This document shows positions 8,999 through 18,565 of a stretch of DNA of 64,000 bases, one piece after another (within the stretch, counting starts at the first letter, position 1; the number at the start of each line of letters is the position of its first letter). The position numbers and the translations under genes are program-made. A model generated the notes under the pieces. That model saw nothing but the letters and a program-made list of their open reading frames with translations, was not told the origin of the DNA and made no database searches. The DNA comes from Gimesia aquarii (lineage in GTDB: Bacteria; Planctomycetota; Planctomycetia; Planctomycetales; Planctomycetaceae), in contig NZ_CP037920.1 of NCBI RefSeq assembly GCF_007748195.1, positions 6,635,300-6,699,299 of the forward strand, given 5' to 3'.

Positions 8999-11900
8999 CT
9001 ACGGTTTCTGCGCAGCAACAGGCGGCTCTTCAAAGCTGAGCCTGATCTGGAATGGTTCTATTAAAATGTTTTTTCGGTCTACATCGGGCACAACCCAAAT
9101 ACGAGACCGATTGCTACGAGTTGTTTTATCCAAAATTATTTTTCCACTTCGTAAATCAACCAATTTTAAATCAATCTGCGGCCCCTCTCTTGAGGGACGA
9201 CCATTATTTGTTTGTATTCCAAAGACTATCACTGGAAGATCGAGAAACAGTGAGAGATTCACTCCTTGAGATTCCAATGGGCGCGACCACATTAATTCCC
9301 CAGTCTTGCGGTCGATAGAATAGACTCTCCCATTAAAGCCGACTGAGGTCGCACTTAATGAATGGTAAGAGACACCTTTTTTCCTACGAAACGGCTGACT
9401 GGCAAACAGCAAATACTGCCGTGAATTTTGCAGCATAAAAACACCTTTATGCTGAGCAGAAACTTTTTCTTTGACATCAAACTGCTTTTCGCCCGTTCTC
9501 AAATCCAGAAATGAAATGGTTCTCTCATCATCGATCAGTACGACTTCATAATGTTGCCCGAGGGTATAAATCGTTGACTCATTTAACTCACGACTCCAGA
9601 GTGCCTTGCCAGTTATTAAATCTCGTAATTGTAACCGACGGGGCGCTGTTGTTTCAGAAAGTAGGAAACGTTGAAAAGCAAATTTGGGAGACTCTCCTTT
9701 GTCAAGTTTGAATAAACGTAATACCTCGTCATTCTGACCACTTAAACCATTCTGACCACTTAATACGACATAGCGTGAATGAGAAGAAAACGATTCAGTC
9801 GGCACCAGGATGACATGGTCTGCATCGCCAAAATGCATGCTACCATTCACGATTCCCTGACGCTTCCATAATATTTTTCCTGTCAGTAACTCCGCGGCAA
9901 TCAATTCATTGCCGACCTGATATGTGATAAATTCTTCATTAATTGCACCAATTTTTCCTAATAACTCACGGTCCATATTCCGCACTGAAAATTTGCGTAA
10001 CACGGGAGTACCCCCATTGCGTTCAATGGAAATATAGTCACGCACACCCGGTGGGCCTGCAATCAGCCTTTGCTTCCATAACAAGTCAGGTGGATGTGTG
10101 GGGCTCGCATTCAAAGTATCCAGTACGAAAAAATGAGCGCCAAAATTAACAATCAGATATTGCTGATAGACTCGCGCAGAGAAATAAGGTTGACCTGGAA
10201 CTTCAATTTCTGCCTCAACTAACGAGAACGCCCACTGTTGTTTTCCCTGACCGTCAAACGCGTAAAGAAACTCTTTTGCGGGACCGACTTCAATTCGATA
10301 GTTAGTAAAGAGTGAATTCGAGAGACCAATCAACTCAACCGGCAAAGATAAATTCTGACCCTTTGGGTGTTCACCCTGATAAACCTGAGCCGCATATTCA
10401 GGCCAGCCAGAATGAGCCTGCTCCCATTTCTGAAAATCTGATTCAGATCGCCATTCACGCGTTAACTGTGCCGCAGTTTTTCCATCCAAACAAATCAGAT
10501 CTGGCCAACGCGTCTCCAGCTCCTTCAATAACTCGACAGCCTGCGAATAACGATTCGACTGAAGATAAATTTCCGCTAGTTTTGCAGTGGCAAACGCAGT
10601 TATGACTGGTTGCTTTGAAGTTCTCAGATGCTCGAGATGTAGCATCAATTTTCGACGAAGCTGGGGTTGTTGCGCTTCTGAACTATCATTGATGGATTGC
10701 TCAAATAACCGAATCAGCGCCACTCGTGCCTGCTGCGTCTCTGGTAGATTACCACAACAATAAATAAAACGTTCCAGATCAGATCGTTCTGCGTTCGCAA
10801 GATACTTCGCATAATATTCGGAAAAGAGAGACTTGATCAAAGCGCGTTCCCTTGCAGATGCATGAGCTGCGATAAATTCGATTTGAGCTCGAATCCAACG
10901 ATCCATGCGGACAAAAGAACCGCCGTTCGTTTTTTCTGCATGAAATACAGTATTGAGTTCTGAAAGTCGGAAATAACTTTGAAACGCGCCTTCAATATTA
11001 CCTTGCTTTTGGTAATTGATCGCCAGAATTTTAAAGAATTGTTGCTTTTGCTCATCGTTAACCAACAACTTCTCTATTTTCACTTTTTGATTTTGATGCT
11101 GATTGAAGTTGTGCTCCAACTTACTCAGTAACATTTCAGCATAAAGCCGCTTTGCTCGTAAAGTAGGCTTAATCTGAATCGATTTCTCTATTTTCTGCAT
11201 CGCCCGATCAACATCACCAGCAAATAATTCAAGCTCGCCTCGCCAAAGCTGGGCCAATGCTAAATCATCTGGCTGAGTGGATTGACTGGCAAGATGAATT
11301 TGTTGCCGTATTGATTCCACAGACTGAAAGCCAACAACTTCTGTCTCATTCTGAGAGACAATCATTCCCTTTGCGGCAACGAGATTTCCAATTGCCGGCG
11401 CTGTTTTGATTTGTGATCGTACAAGTACAAAACCGTCAGAGAGACGTATGCACAAGATCTCGCCAGTTTCAACCGGTTGATAATACGTATCTTTGACAAC
11501 AACTCCTCGCCCACTGGGTGGGGCAATCAGAGTCGATTTTGGCCAGGCAGGTGAACCGTCACTGACTTTAATTGCTTCAATTTGATCATTACCAACTAAT
11601 AATATTTTCCCTTCGTGGACAGCAGCCACGAACAGGTTGTCCTTACGAAGACGTGACCATAATAATCTTCCATCGAAAAGATTCAGACATTGTATACTTT
11701 GATCTTTGCGGGAATGAATCAAAACTCGATCCCCCACAATGATTGGAGCAAATTCTGCCCAACCTTCTACATTTTTGTAGGTCATAGTTGAATAAATCGC
11801 TAGCCGCGGGTTTATTTCGCCGTCAAGTTTTCTCCACAGCAATCTACGACTGACGGCATCGATGCCGATAGTACAACCGCTACCAGTCTGACAGACAATC

Positions 11901-13570
11901 ACACCATGTGCATAAGAGGGGCTCAAGCCCAGCCTGCGTCGAACGTGATCTACGGACCTTCGATCTGTGGTATGGTCATTCGCAATCGAGTTATTACTAC
12001 GGTACAACGATTGTGTCCAGAGTGTTTTCCCTGTTTGAGAATCCAAAACCAAAAGTCGAAATTCCCGCCCTTCTTCCGCAAGACAGTATAGTTTTCCGTC
12101 TAACGGTAATGGGGGGCCTAAGAAATAGTGACCTGAATAATCAATCGGATTTTGTAAACGGGGACCACCGACCTCCCACATAAATTTTCCGGAATCAACT
12201 TCAAAAGCAATGAGGCGATTGAAAGATTTTGGGACTCGAATGTTTTCCTTATCCCGCATTGAAAAGTGATAAAATCCTCCAATAAATCCTACATTTTCGA
12301 CGCTAAAGACCAGCTTACCATCCGAACTCAAATGCCCGGCGGTATAATCCTGCCAGGCGCGTTGCGCTAGATATCTTTCTAATGGGGTCTGAGGGATTCC
12401 AGAAAATTCCTGATCTGAATTGTCCGCATCTTTTAGCAGTTCATAATAGAGTGCATCGGTTAATGTGGTTTCCCAACTTAATTCGCCCGTCGAGAGAGAA
12501 ACCGCTTTCAAGTTGCGATGTGTTCTGAAAATCACCTTGTCATTCACAATTAATGGGCTCGCCGCGGGAAGTACTCCTTTAAAATGCTTACGCCGATATT
12601 GCCTTAATTTCTGAACCAACTCTTCCAACGGAGGTGCTGCTTGTGGATCATGACGACTCGAATGATCGATTGTAGAAAAGCGCCACAACGGTTTTGTCGA
12701 AGGCACAGCAAATCGTGCCGATGCCTGACGAGAAGGACCACCACGATACATGACCCAACTTTTTTGTTCCTGTGCTGCCTTCAAGTCGGGATTACCAACC
12801 AGACGGGACAACCATTCCACAGGATTCTCATCAGCTGTAAACAACGGCACTCTTTTTCCATTCGGAAATTGATATGCTTCTCCCTGATTCAAGCGTGCCA
12901 ACCGCATCAATGACTGACGGGATTTACCCAAATTACCGATATGATACCAGCAGACGGCAAGCTTGAAGGTGAGATGTGGTTCTTTCGTTCTCGCTAAATT
13001 ATGAAGATTACGCAAAGCATCCCACTGTTGGATCGCTGCCCAGAAATCTCCCCGCTCAAAATAATAGGCCCCCAGAGTGTAAGCGGCATTCGCACCTGCT
13101 TTCGTACAGAAATAACGTCGAACAACATCCTGTAACAGATTCACATCATGTTGTTCCATTGCCTGATTCAATAGTTGTTCTGCTGTAGCGCCATATTGCT
13201 GCGAATAAATTCGTTTTCCTTCAGGTGGCAGTTCAGCCATCGACTGTTGTGCCAAATGCTTCAAGCTGACGAACCCGGAATCTTTTTTATCGGAAATGTA
13301 ATCTTCCGGTGCTTCCAATACCTTCTGCAACTCAGGAATCCCGATCGAATACTTTTTCTCTCCAATTAACTTCAAAGCTTCTTGATAACTTTTTGAATAC
13401 GTACGGCTCTTCGGAAAGGAATTTTGCAGTTCTGTCTGATCCAGATTACGTAACGGTTGGGCACTACAAGGAACGGAAAATGTAGCCAAATGAAACAGGA
13501 GAATCACTACGAAACAAACGTGGTGATAACTCAGTCTGCTAGACCTGTCTTGCTGAACTGGAGAAACCAT
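8999..13570 (-). CDS. Giant exported double PQQ-type beta-propeller/TPR protein
   Basis: 1523 aa. An N-terminal signal peptide (hydrophobic about 18-35, cleavage near CSAQP) is followed by an all-helical, TPR-like region (about 45-240). A first PQQ/BamB-type propeller follows (about 330-740), with blades such as LLVLDSQTGKTLW, IGIDAVSRRLLW and IQCLNLFDGRLLW. Next comes a second TPR-like helical stretch (about 745-1050). A second propeller ends the protein (about 1090-1510), with blades LIAAELLTGKILW, LQLRDLITGKALW and VYSIDRKTGELMW. The start of the protein is paralogous to the 719-aa protein upstream in the same leftward block. It is probably periplasmic or surface-associated. Whether it binds PQQ or is only a scaffold cannot be decided. 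It lies last in a run of five exported proteins. Confidence 0.8.
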   Translation of the reverse strand: MVSPVQQDRSSRLSYHHVCFVVILLFHLATFSVPCSAQPLRNLDQTELQNSFPKSRTYSKSYQEALKLIGEKKYSIGIPELQKVLEAPEDYISDKKDSGFVSLKHLAQQSMAELPPEGKRIYSQQYGATAEQLLNQAMEQHDVNLLQDVVRRYFCTKAGANAAYTLGAYYFERGDFWAAIQQWDALRNLHNLARTKEPHLTFKLAVCWYHIGNLGKSRQSLMRLARLNQGEAYQFPNGKRVPLFTADENPVEWLSRLVGNPDLKAAQEQKSWVMYRGGPSRQASARFAVPSTKPLWRFSTIDHSSRHDPQAAPPLEELVQKLRQYRRKHFKGVLPAASPLIVNDKVIFRTHRNLKAVSLSTGELSWETTLTDALYYELLKDADNSDQEFSGIPQTPLERYLAQRAWQDYTAGHLSSDGKLVFSVENVGFIGGFYHFSMRDKENIRVPKSFNRLIAFEVDSGKFMWEVGGPRLQNPIDYSGHYFLGPPLPLDGKLYCLAEEGREFRLLVLDSQTGKTLWTQSLYRSNNSIANDHTTDRRSVDHVRRRLGLSPSYAHGVIVCQTGSGCTIGIDAVSRRLLWRKLDGEINPRLAIYSTMTYKNVEGWAEFAPIIVGDRVLIHSRKDQSIQCLNLFDGRLLWSRLRKDNLFVAAVHEGKILLVGNDQIEAIKVSDGSPAWPKSTLIAPPSGRGVVVKDTYYQPVETGEILCIRLSDGFVLVRSQIKTAPAIGNLVAAKGMIVSQNETEVVGFQSVESIRQQIHLASQSTQPDDLALAQLWRGELELFAGDVDRAMQKIEKSIQIKPTLRAKRLYAEMLLSKLEHNFNQHQNQKVKIEKLLVNDEQKQQFFKILAINYQKQGNIEGAFQSYFRLSELNTVFHAEKTNGGSFVRMDRWIRAQIEFIAAHASARERALIKSLFSEYYAKYLANAERSDLERFIYCCGNLPETQQARVALIRLFEQSINDSSEAQQPQLRRKLMLHLEHLRTSKQPVITAFATAKLAEIYLQSNRYSQAVELLKELETRWPDLICLDGKTAAQLTREWRSESDFQKWEQAHSGWPEYAAQVYQGEHPKGQNLSLPVELIGLSNSLFTNYRIEVGPAKEFLYAFDGQGKQQWAFSLVEAEIEVPGQPYFSARVYQQYLIVNFGAHFFVLDTLNASPTHPPDLLWKQRLIAGPPGVRDYISIERNGGTPVLRKFSVRNMDRELLGKIGAINEEFITYQVGNELIAAELLTGKILWKRQGIVNGSMHFGDADHVILVPTESFSSHSRYVVLSGQNGLSGQNDEVLRLFKLDKGESPKFAFQRFLLSETTAPRRLQLRDLITGKALWSRELNESTIYTLGQHYEVVLIDDERTISFLDLRTGEKQFDVKEKVSAQHKGVFMLQNSRQYLLFASQPFRRKKGVSYHSLSATSVGFNGRVYSIDRKTGELMWSRPLESQGVNLSLFLDLPVIVFGIQTNNGRPSREGPQIDLKLVDLRSGKIILDKTTRSNRSRIWVVPDVDRKNILIEPFQIRLSFEEPPVAAQKP

Positions 13571-13676
13571 AGGCGAATGAAGAACTTCAACTTCCTGCTA
13601 AAAGAAACACAACAATAAACCGGGATCGAGCGAGCATCGAAACCCTTGACATTATCTGAACTGGTAGGATTGAGAA

Positions 13677-14357
13677 TTAATTGATGATCAATTCGGTGTC
13701 GGCAATAACTTCCTCTATTCCTTGATCATTTAACTGCCCCTTTTGGAACGCACGATTTGCTTTTACATCACCCTGCCACATCATCACGTTCACTTCAGCA
13801 CCTCTTGCGACATTATACCCCACAGGGCCATCGGTCCCCAGATATACCGTCAAGGGAACGTTTTTAATCTCATTTTCTGTGGCGATCTTTTCCAGATCGG
13901 ACTTCGCTGACTCCGGCTCATCGGTTAGTACAACAACAAAAGCCGCCATCTTTTTATCTTGATGTAACTTCACTTCCTGATCTATTTTCTTAATCAGTGT
14001 TTTCGTATTGTCATCAAAATCACGTACAAAAATACCAACGACAGGTCGGTCGCCATACAAACAGCGGTAGCAAAGATGCTTCCCTCTATGAGGTCCAGTC
14101 ACATCAACCACATGAAAGGCAGGAGGTACTTCGCCAATTTCCATACCAGATCTAAAAGCCACTTCCTGCGTTTCATTCATTTCCGGCTCTTCAATGTTTG
14201 CTTCTATCTCTGGAATTTCAGCAGCTACTCCCAGTTCAGAATCTGGTTTAGCGGGTTCAGAAACTTCAGTTTGCCCACAACCTGAGAAAAGAGTGACTAC
14301 AATCAAAGGAGCTACAACCGAGGTTGCCAGAATCTTGTTAAGTCTAATTCCCTGCAT
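13677..14357 (-). CDS. Thioredoxin-fold lipoprotein
   Basis: 226 aa. The signal peptide ends in a lipobox LFSGC (Cys27), so it should be a lipid-anchored protein. An acidic linker (30-65) leads to a thioredoxin/AhpC-like domain that starts at GEVPPAFHVVDVTG. A CYRC pair (C96, C99) lies just before the first core strand rather than in the usual WCxxC place, and the predicted peroxidatic position has no cysteine, so canonical peroxidase activity is unlikely. A family of similar small proteins is common in planctomycetes. The gene sits 164 bp downstream of the peroxiredoxin, and the gap holds a 14-bp long-range inverted repeat. A GGGGA precedes the ATG. Confidence 0.65.
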   Translation of the reverse strand: MQGIRLNKILATSVVAPLIVVTLFSGCGQTEVSEPAKPDSELGVAAEIPEIEANIEEPEMNETQEVAFRSGMEIGEVPPAFHVVDVTGPHRGKHLCYRCLYGDRPVVGIFVRDFDDNTKTLIKKIDQEVKLHQDKKMAAFVVVLTDEPESAKSDLEKIATENEIKNVPLTVYLGTDGPVGYNVARGAEVNVMMWQGDVKANRAFQKGQLNDQGIEEVIADTELIIN

Positions 14358-14393
14358 GGTATTTCCCCGCCATCATCAAACACAAACTGAAAT

Positions 14394-14466
14394 CTCACCC
14401 GCAAAATCAATTGTATGCCGTCAACGCATTGACTGTCGAGTACGAAAGAGGAATTTTGCGGGTGAG
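14394..14466. repeat. 14-bp perfect inverted repeat with 45-bp spacer
   Basis: CTCACCCGCAAAAT and ATTTTGCGGGTGAG flank 45 bp that itself contains GTCAA-CGCA-TTGAC. It lies between the peroxiredoxin stop and the lipoprotein start. No T-run follows on the leftward strand, so it is not a standard terminator. It may be an RNA-level processing stem or a small palindromic repeat element. Confidence 0.6.
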
Positions 14467-14521
14467 TTGGCAGCCTGATACTGATAAGTTTCTTATAAAC
14501 AAACCAGACATTCGGACATCA

Positions 14522-15124
14522 CTATTTCAAGTTGTTGACGAGCTTCAGAATCGCTTTACTGTCGTCTGCTGCTTTCACTTTGGTATTTTTCATGACGACT
14601 TTACCGTTCTTGTCAATCACAAAAGTCCAACGGGCAGCCGTCACACCTCGGGTCAATGATTCTTCTTTGCCATCAATTGTTCGCTTAATAGTGCCACCAG
14701 GTCTTAAGGGAACACCAAACTTCTTAGCCACCTTTCCATCCTCATCAGCCAGCAGAGTGAAATTGAGGTCATGCTCCTTTTTAAAGAGTCGGTGATTTCT
14801 TGCAGAGTCGCCACTGACTCCAACCACCTCTACATCTTTACCTTGAAGCTTTTTCATATCATCTCGAAATCCACATGCCTGCTTTGTGCAGCCACCAGTT
14901 AAGTCTGCAGGATAGAAATAAACAACCAGTACTTTTTTGCCAACATAGTCTGTCGATTTCCAGCCTTTGCCTTGATCATCTGTCGCAGTGAAAGCAGGCG
15001 CAGAATCGCCGACATCCACTTTTCCAGGAGGACCTGAAACCTGACCAAACCCATTCGCTAACAAACCACATAAACACAAAACACCGCACAACGAAGAGAA
15101 AGTTTTACGATACAAACCTGTCAT
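14522..15124 (-). CDS. Exported PrxQ/BCP-type peroxiredoxin
   Basis: 200 aa. The signal peptide covers about residues 1-27 and points to a periplasmic location, which is unusual because most BCP proteins are cytosolic. The mature part is an AhpC/TSA thioredoxin fold. The active-site segment is YPADLTGGCTKQACGFRDD, with the peroxidatic Cys79 in a GGCT variant of the PGCT loop and resolving Cys84 five residues on, which is the PrxQ arrangement. It would reduce hydrogen peroxide or organic peroxides with an external thiol donor; the CYRC lipoprotein next door is a possible but unproven partner. It is flanked by two propeller genes and the lipoprotein, all leftward. Confidence 0.88.
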   Translation of the reverse strand: MTGLYRKTFSSLCGVLCLCGLLANGFGQVSGPPGKVDVGDSAPAFTATDDQGKGWKSTDYVGKKVLVVYFYPADLTGGCTKQACGFRDDMKKLQGKDVEVVGVSGDSARNHRLFKKEHDLNFTLLADEDGKVAKKFGVPLRPGGTIKRTIDGKEESLTRGVTAARWTFVIDKNGKVVMKNTKVKAADDSKAILKLVNNLK

Positions 15125-15217
15125 TTCATTTACCTTATTTCAAAAGTTACAGATCATTGATTCTAAACTGACAATAAATCAGTTACCTGATTGTCCAAAC
15201 AAACACATCTTATTTCA

Positions 15218-17377
15218 CTATTTTATCAATCCTGTAGGAACGCTCCGTGAATCATCAGCTTGTATCCTACCATAATTATCAAACGCAGTTAATTTGCCAG
15301 GTTGCGCAATTAATAATCGTCCACCAACCATAACCAGATTGCCACCTGATTCACCATGCATTGATCCCAAGGCAATTTTTTGGGCTAGAAATCCTTGTTC
15401 TGCATCAACCACAAGAATCTCTTCCCTTAAAGGCCAATATACATATTTTCCTGCCAATATTCCTCGCCCATATCCAAACCCTTCAGGGTCTTGATAACCG
15501 ACTTTCCAGCTAACAGTTCCCGTTCTTTTGTTTAAACCGAATAACTGATTGCCGCTCACACACAAGGTTGATTGATTCACGCCCAGTAAATCGCGGATTG
15601 GTTCAGGAAATTCTCGCTCCCAAAGTAACAAACCAGAATCAGCATCAAAGGCCATCAACAGAGAGGAATCTTGAGGTGCCGCGTATAAAATTCCTCGATC
15701 ATATAAACAAGGAACCATTCCGGTTTTCATGTGATCGCTTAATTCAGTATGCGTAGATTCTTCTTGTGTCGGATAGGTTACAACCCAGTTGATCTTGCCA
15801 TCATCTGAATCCAGTGAAGCAATCGCTCCCATATCTGTTGAAAGGTAAAGTTGACCTTCCGCGAGTGTCAGCAGCAAGTGGCTGATATAATTCACTCCCT
15901 CTTCAATGTTTCTTAACGCCATACAAACTTTTTGATTCCAGATTAACTCCCCTGTTTCAGTCGAAAAACAGGCTACGTTCGTTTGTACTTGAGGAAATCC
16001 GCGATGCAACACGACAAACAACTTGCTGCCTGAAATGACAGGTGTCCCTTCGAAAGACCAGATAAAATTCTGTTCGCGCAATTGCGAAGAGGAAATTTTC
16101 CAAAGCAATTTACCTTGCCCCTGGTCAAGATCGAGGCAGACTAAATCTGAAAAGAGACCTAATCGTTCATCTTTTGCAACAGAAGTCACCGGAGGTCCCA
16201 TCCGTGCATAGAGTCGGCCTTCGGAAATTGTCATAGTGAAACGAGGCACCCCCACTACGGGACGAAATGGCTTCCTGAAAAAGCCTCGTAACACAGAGGG
16301 ATAAATAACAGGACTGGCATTTTGATCGGTAGACCAGGCGGGTAGGCCACTCTTCCAGTTCAATGCATAAATCCGCTCGGCATCATTAAAAAAAACATGA
16401 TCGCGGTGCACAACCGGAAAGATCCCGGGAGCAACTGCCTGTTTAAATGCTGGTTTACGAGTAAACTCTTGATTTCCAGTTCTCGGAATTCGGAAAGACC
16501 ACGCGACAGCACCAACATCTACTTTTTTTTCTGCGCGGTAATTTCGAGTCTGGTGACCGGCAAACGTCTGCATTGCTGTCGTAGAATCCGGTAGAGAAAC
16601 CAATGCCCTGTTTGACAGAATGTCAGAGAGCAACGCAACAAAATTCCCCCGTTTCCCGGCAAGAGATCCAGCAGCCTGTGGGTAACGTTTACGAAACACA
16701 TTCAACTCAAATTCCGCGCGTTTGAAATTGCCCTCAAAAAAACTGACCAGAATTAATCGAGCCAAAATTTCAGGCACAGATAAATCAGTGTCGGGATACA
16801 GAAACACACCTGGATTTGAACTCTGTTTTCCGGCATTAGAAACCGGAATTAACTTTCTCCAATAGGCGCGTGCCTGCGAAAGAGCCCCTTGTTCCCAGGA
16901 GATATTACCCAGGCGATATAAGGCATCATCTCCATAGCTGCTCATTAACGCCTGTTCGACAATATTCAGCAGCGGCTGTTGGGACGATTCTGCAATTGCC
17001 TCTTCCCACCAGCGTTTCGCACGAGGATCTACTTTTTCACGATAGATGGCAATCGCCTCAGGCGGGAACTGAGAAAGAAAAATCTGACAATATTCTGAGA
17101 CCCGCACATAACGACCCGTCGATTCCGGGTAAAGCGAGTTACCATATTCATCAGATATCTGACGTAAAGTATTGACAGCATCTTCCCACTGTTGCGAAGC
17201 TAAATAATCACGAACAGAACCCATTTTTTTGAGAACTGCATTATTCACGTCTAATGAGACAGACTCGCGAAATTTTGGTGGATTGGTTACCCGTTCCTGT
17301 TGAGCAAAACTAATCTCAGTTGAGAGACTCAGGGTTCCCAACATGATCAGAGCGATGGAACCGCGTAGCCTATGCAT
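15218..17377 (-). CDS. Exported PQQ-type beta-propeller protein
   Basis: 719 aa with a signal peptide (about 1-25, ending SFAQQ). Residues about 45-250 are helical and resemble the corresponding region of the 1523-aa protein (both have a DALYRLGNISWEQG / AAYTLGAYYFERG type segment), so the two are paralogues. About 290-700 forms one seven-bladed propeller; blades include IYALNWKSGLPAW, VACFSTETGELIW, IASLDSDDGKINW, LMAFDADSGLLLW and LFGLNKRTGTVSW. No catalytic or cofactor residues stand out. It may be a BamB-like scaffold or a quinoprotein-like sensor. It lies 93 bp upstream of the peroxiredoxin on the same strand and downstream of a terminator that follows the cupredoxin-like gene. Confidence 0.78.
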   Translation of the reverse strand: MHRLRGSIALIMLGTLSLSTEISFAQQERVTNPPKFRESVSLDVNNAVLKKMGSVRDYLASQQWEDAVNTLRQISDEYGNSLYPESTGRYVRVSEYCQIFLSQFPPEAIAIYREKVDPRAKRWWEEAIAESSQQPLLNIVEQALMSSYGDDALYRLGNISWEQGALSQARAYWRKLIPVSNAGKQSSNPGVFLYPDTDLSVPEILARLILVSFFEGNFKRAEFELNVFRKRYPQAAGSLAGKRGNFVALLSDILSNRALVSLPDSTTAMQTFAGHQTRNYRAEKKVDVGAVAWSFRIPRTGNQEFTRKPAFKQAVAPGIFPVVHRDHVFFNDAERIYALNWKSGLPAWSTDQNASPVIYPSVLRGFFRKPFRPVVGVPRFTMTISEGRLYARMGPPVTSVAKDERLGLFSDLVCLDLDQGQGKLLWKISSSQLREQNFIWSFEGTPVISGSKLFVVLHRGFPQVQTNVACFSTETGELIWNQKVCMALRNIEEGVNYISHLLLTLAEGQLYLSTDMGAIASLDSDDGKINWVVTYPTQEESTHTELSDHMKTGMVPCLYDRGILYAAPQDSSLLMAFDADSGLLLWEREFPEPIRDLLGVNQSTLCVSGNQLFGLNKRTGTVSWKVGYQDPEGFGYGRGILAGKYVYWPLREEILVVDAEQGFLAQKIALGSMHGESGGNLVMVGGRLLIAQPGKLTAFDNYGRIQADDSRSVPTGLIK

Positions 17378-17415
17378 GGTTTTGGCAACCTCAACATTAT
17401 CAGCAGATTAACACT

Positions 17416-17444
17416 AAAAAGGACACGCCTTAGCAGACGTGTCC
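17416..17444 (-). terminator. Terminator after the cupredoxin-like gene
   Basis: A 7-bp stem GGACACG / CGTGTCC with a 10-base loop. Read leftward it is followed by TTTTT. It lies about 35 bp past the stop and would uncouple this gene from the propeller genes. Confidence 0.7.
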
Positions 17445-17477
17445 CTAATTTGAAATCTCGTAGACAAATAAGATCCG

Positions 17478-18251
17478 TTATTTAAACTTAGCAGGACTGA
17501 TTTTGATCTGTCCTAAATCAATCGTTTCTCCCGGTTTGATATCAACCGTAAATTTTCGTTCAACATAACCAACTTTTTCATGCCAGATACGAAAATCATT
17601 TTTCCCTTCGGGAAGATTTTCAATCGTAAATTTTCCATCTTTGTCAGACACAACCGCATAAGGGTGATCAACAACAAACCAGTAAGCGGTCATCCAGGGA
17701 TGAATGTCACACTTGACCTGCATTGGTAGAATTTCAGGAATGACATTGGCAACATCTTTTCCTTCACGATCATTGGGGGCCAGAATAAAATTCACGGCTT
17801 GATTTTTGATTGGATAGGTATGCGTATTATGTGCGACGCCATCAGCTGATTTCACATTCACTTTTTGATCGGTCCGCACAATCAAGGCATGTGGGGTAAA
17901 GGTACACCCCTTTTGATCGAAGACGACCGTTTTTTCCTTTGAAGATTTCAGATCGGGATGAACTTTCTTTGCCCGTCTCATATACATGAAGACATTTTGA
18001 ATCCCTTTGTTCTCTGGATTCACTACCAGATCGTTATTTAAATGCTCCATACTCGCACAGACCGCTGCGTCTTTCACAGCAGGATCTCCCTTTTTGCGTT
18101 GAACTGTTGGTTTCGGCACGGGACCATCAAATACGAATTGCCCTGTTACCGATCCCCACCCAGCTGCAGAAACGTTTGCTGGTGCAAGAAAGCTTGTAAT
18201 CGAAACCAAAAGAGCGCCAATAATTATTTGGCTAAAATTCATTTTTTGCAT
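17478..18251 (-). CDS. Exported cupredoxin-like / carboxypeptidase-regulatory-like protein
   Basis: 257 aa. The signal peptide ends near VSAAG (about 29). The central domain resembles methylamine-utilisation-type cupredoxins: His140/His143 in GVAHNTHTYP plus Cys180, His183 and Met186 in VKCDIHPWM form a plausible type 1 copper site. The C-terminal about 65 residues form a carboxypeptidase-regulatory-like beta-sandwich (VSDKDGKFTIENLPEG). Copper binding is inferred from spacing; the family is often listed as 'hypothetical' in planctomycetes. GAGG precedes the ATG. It could be an electron carrier for the neighbouring exported redox proteins, but it has its own terminator. Confidence 0.7.
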   Translation of the reverse strand: MQKMNFSQIIIGALLVSITSFLAPANVSAAGWGSVTGQFVFDGPVPKPTVQRKKGDPAVKDAAVCASMEHLNNDLVVNPENKGIQNVFMYMRRAKKVHPDLKSSKEKTVVFDQKGCTFTPHALIVRTDQKVNVKSADGVAHNTHTYPIKNQAVNFILAPNDREGKDVANVIPEILPMQVKCDIHPWMTAYWFVVDHPYAVVSDKDGKFTIENLPEGKNDFRIWHEKVGYVERKFTVDIKPGETIDLGQIKISPAKFK

Positions 18252-18565
18252 AATCTAAATACCTCGTTTATTTAAATATTGGTTGGATTGACTATTGTGG
18301 AGGTAGGTGCACGGAATCTGCATTCTTAAATAATCCGTACTGTAGGTGGGTTATAAGTTGGGTATGATCTGTATGCTCTACAAACCACCTGCACTCTGTG
18401 AGATATTCTCAACCTTCAGGATGACAGAATAAAGACCCAAAATCAAGCATTTATGAAATGGGATTACTGCAATTTCCCGGATCTTTGGAGGAACTAAAGA
18501 CTATATAAGCTGGTATTTATGTTTGAATTAGCCCATTTTCAATGAATCATGCACGTGTTGTAATA
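18252..18565. other. Intergenic region between lpxK and the cupredoxin-like gene
   Basis: 314 bp with no ORF of note. It contains an imperfect 9-bp stem (TGTAGGTGG at 18341 and CCACCTGCA at 18385, one G-T wobble). No clear promoter or terminator was recognised. Confidence 0.5.
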
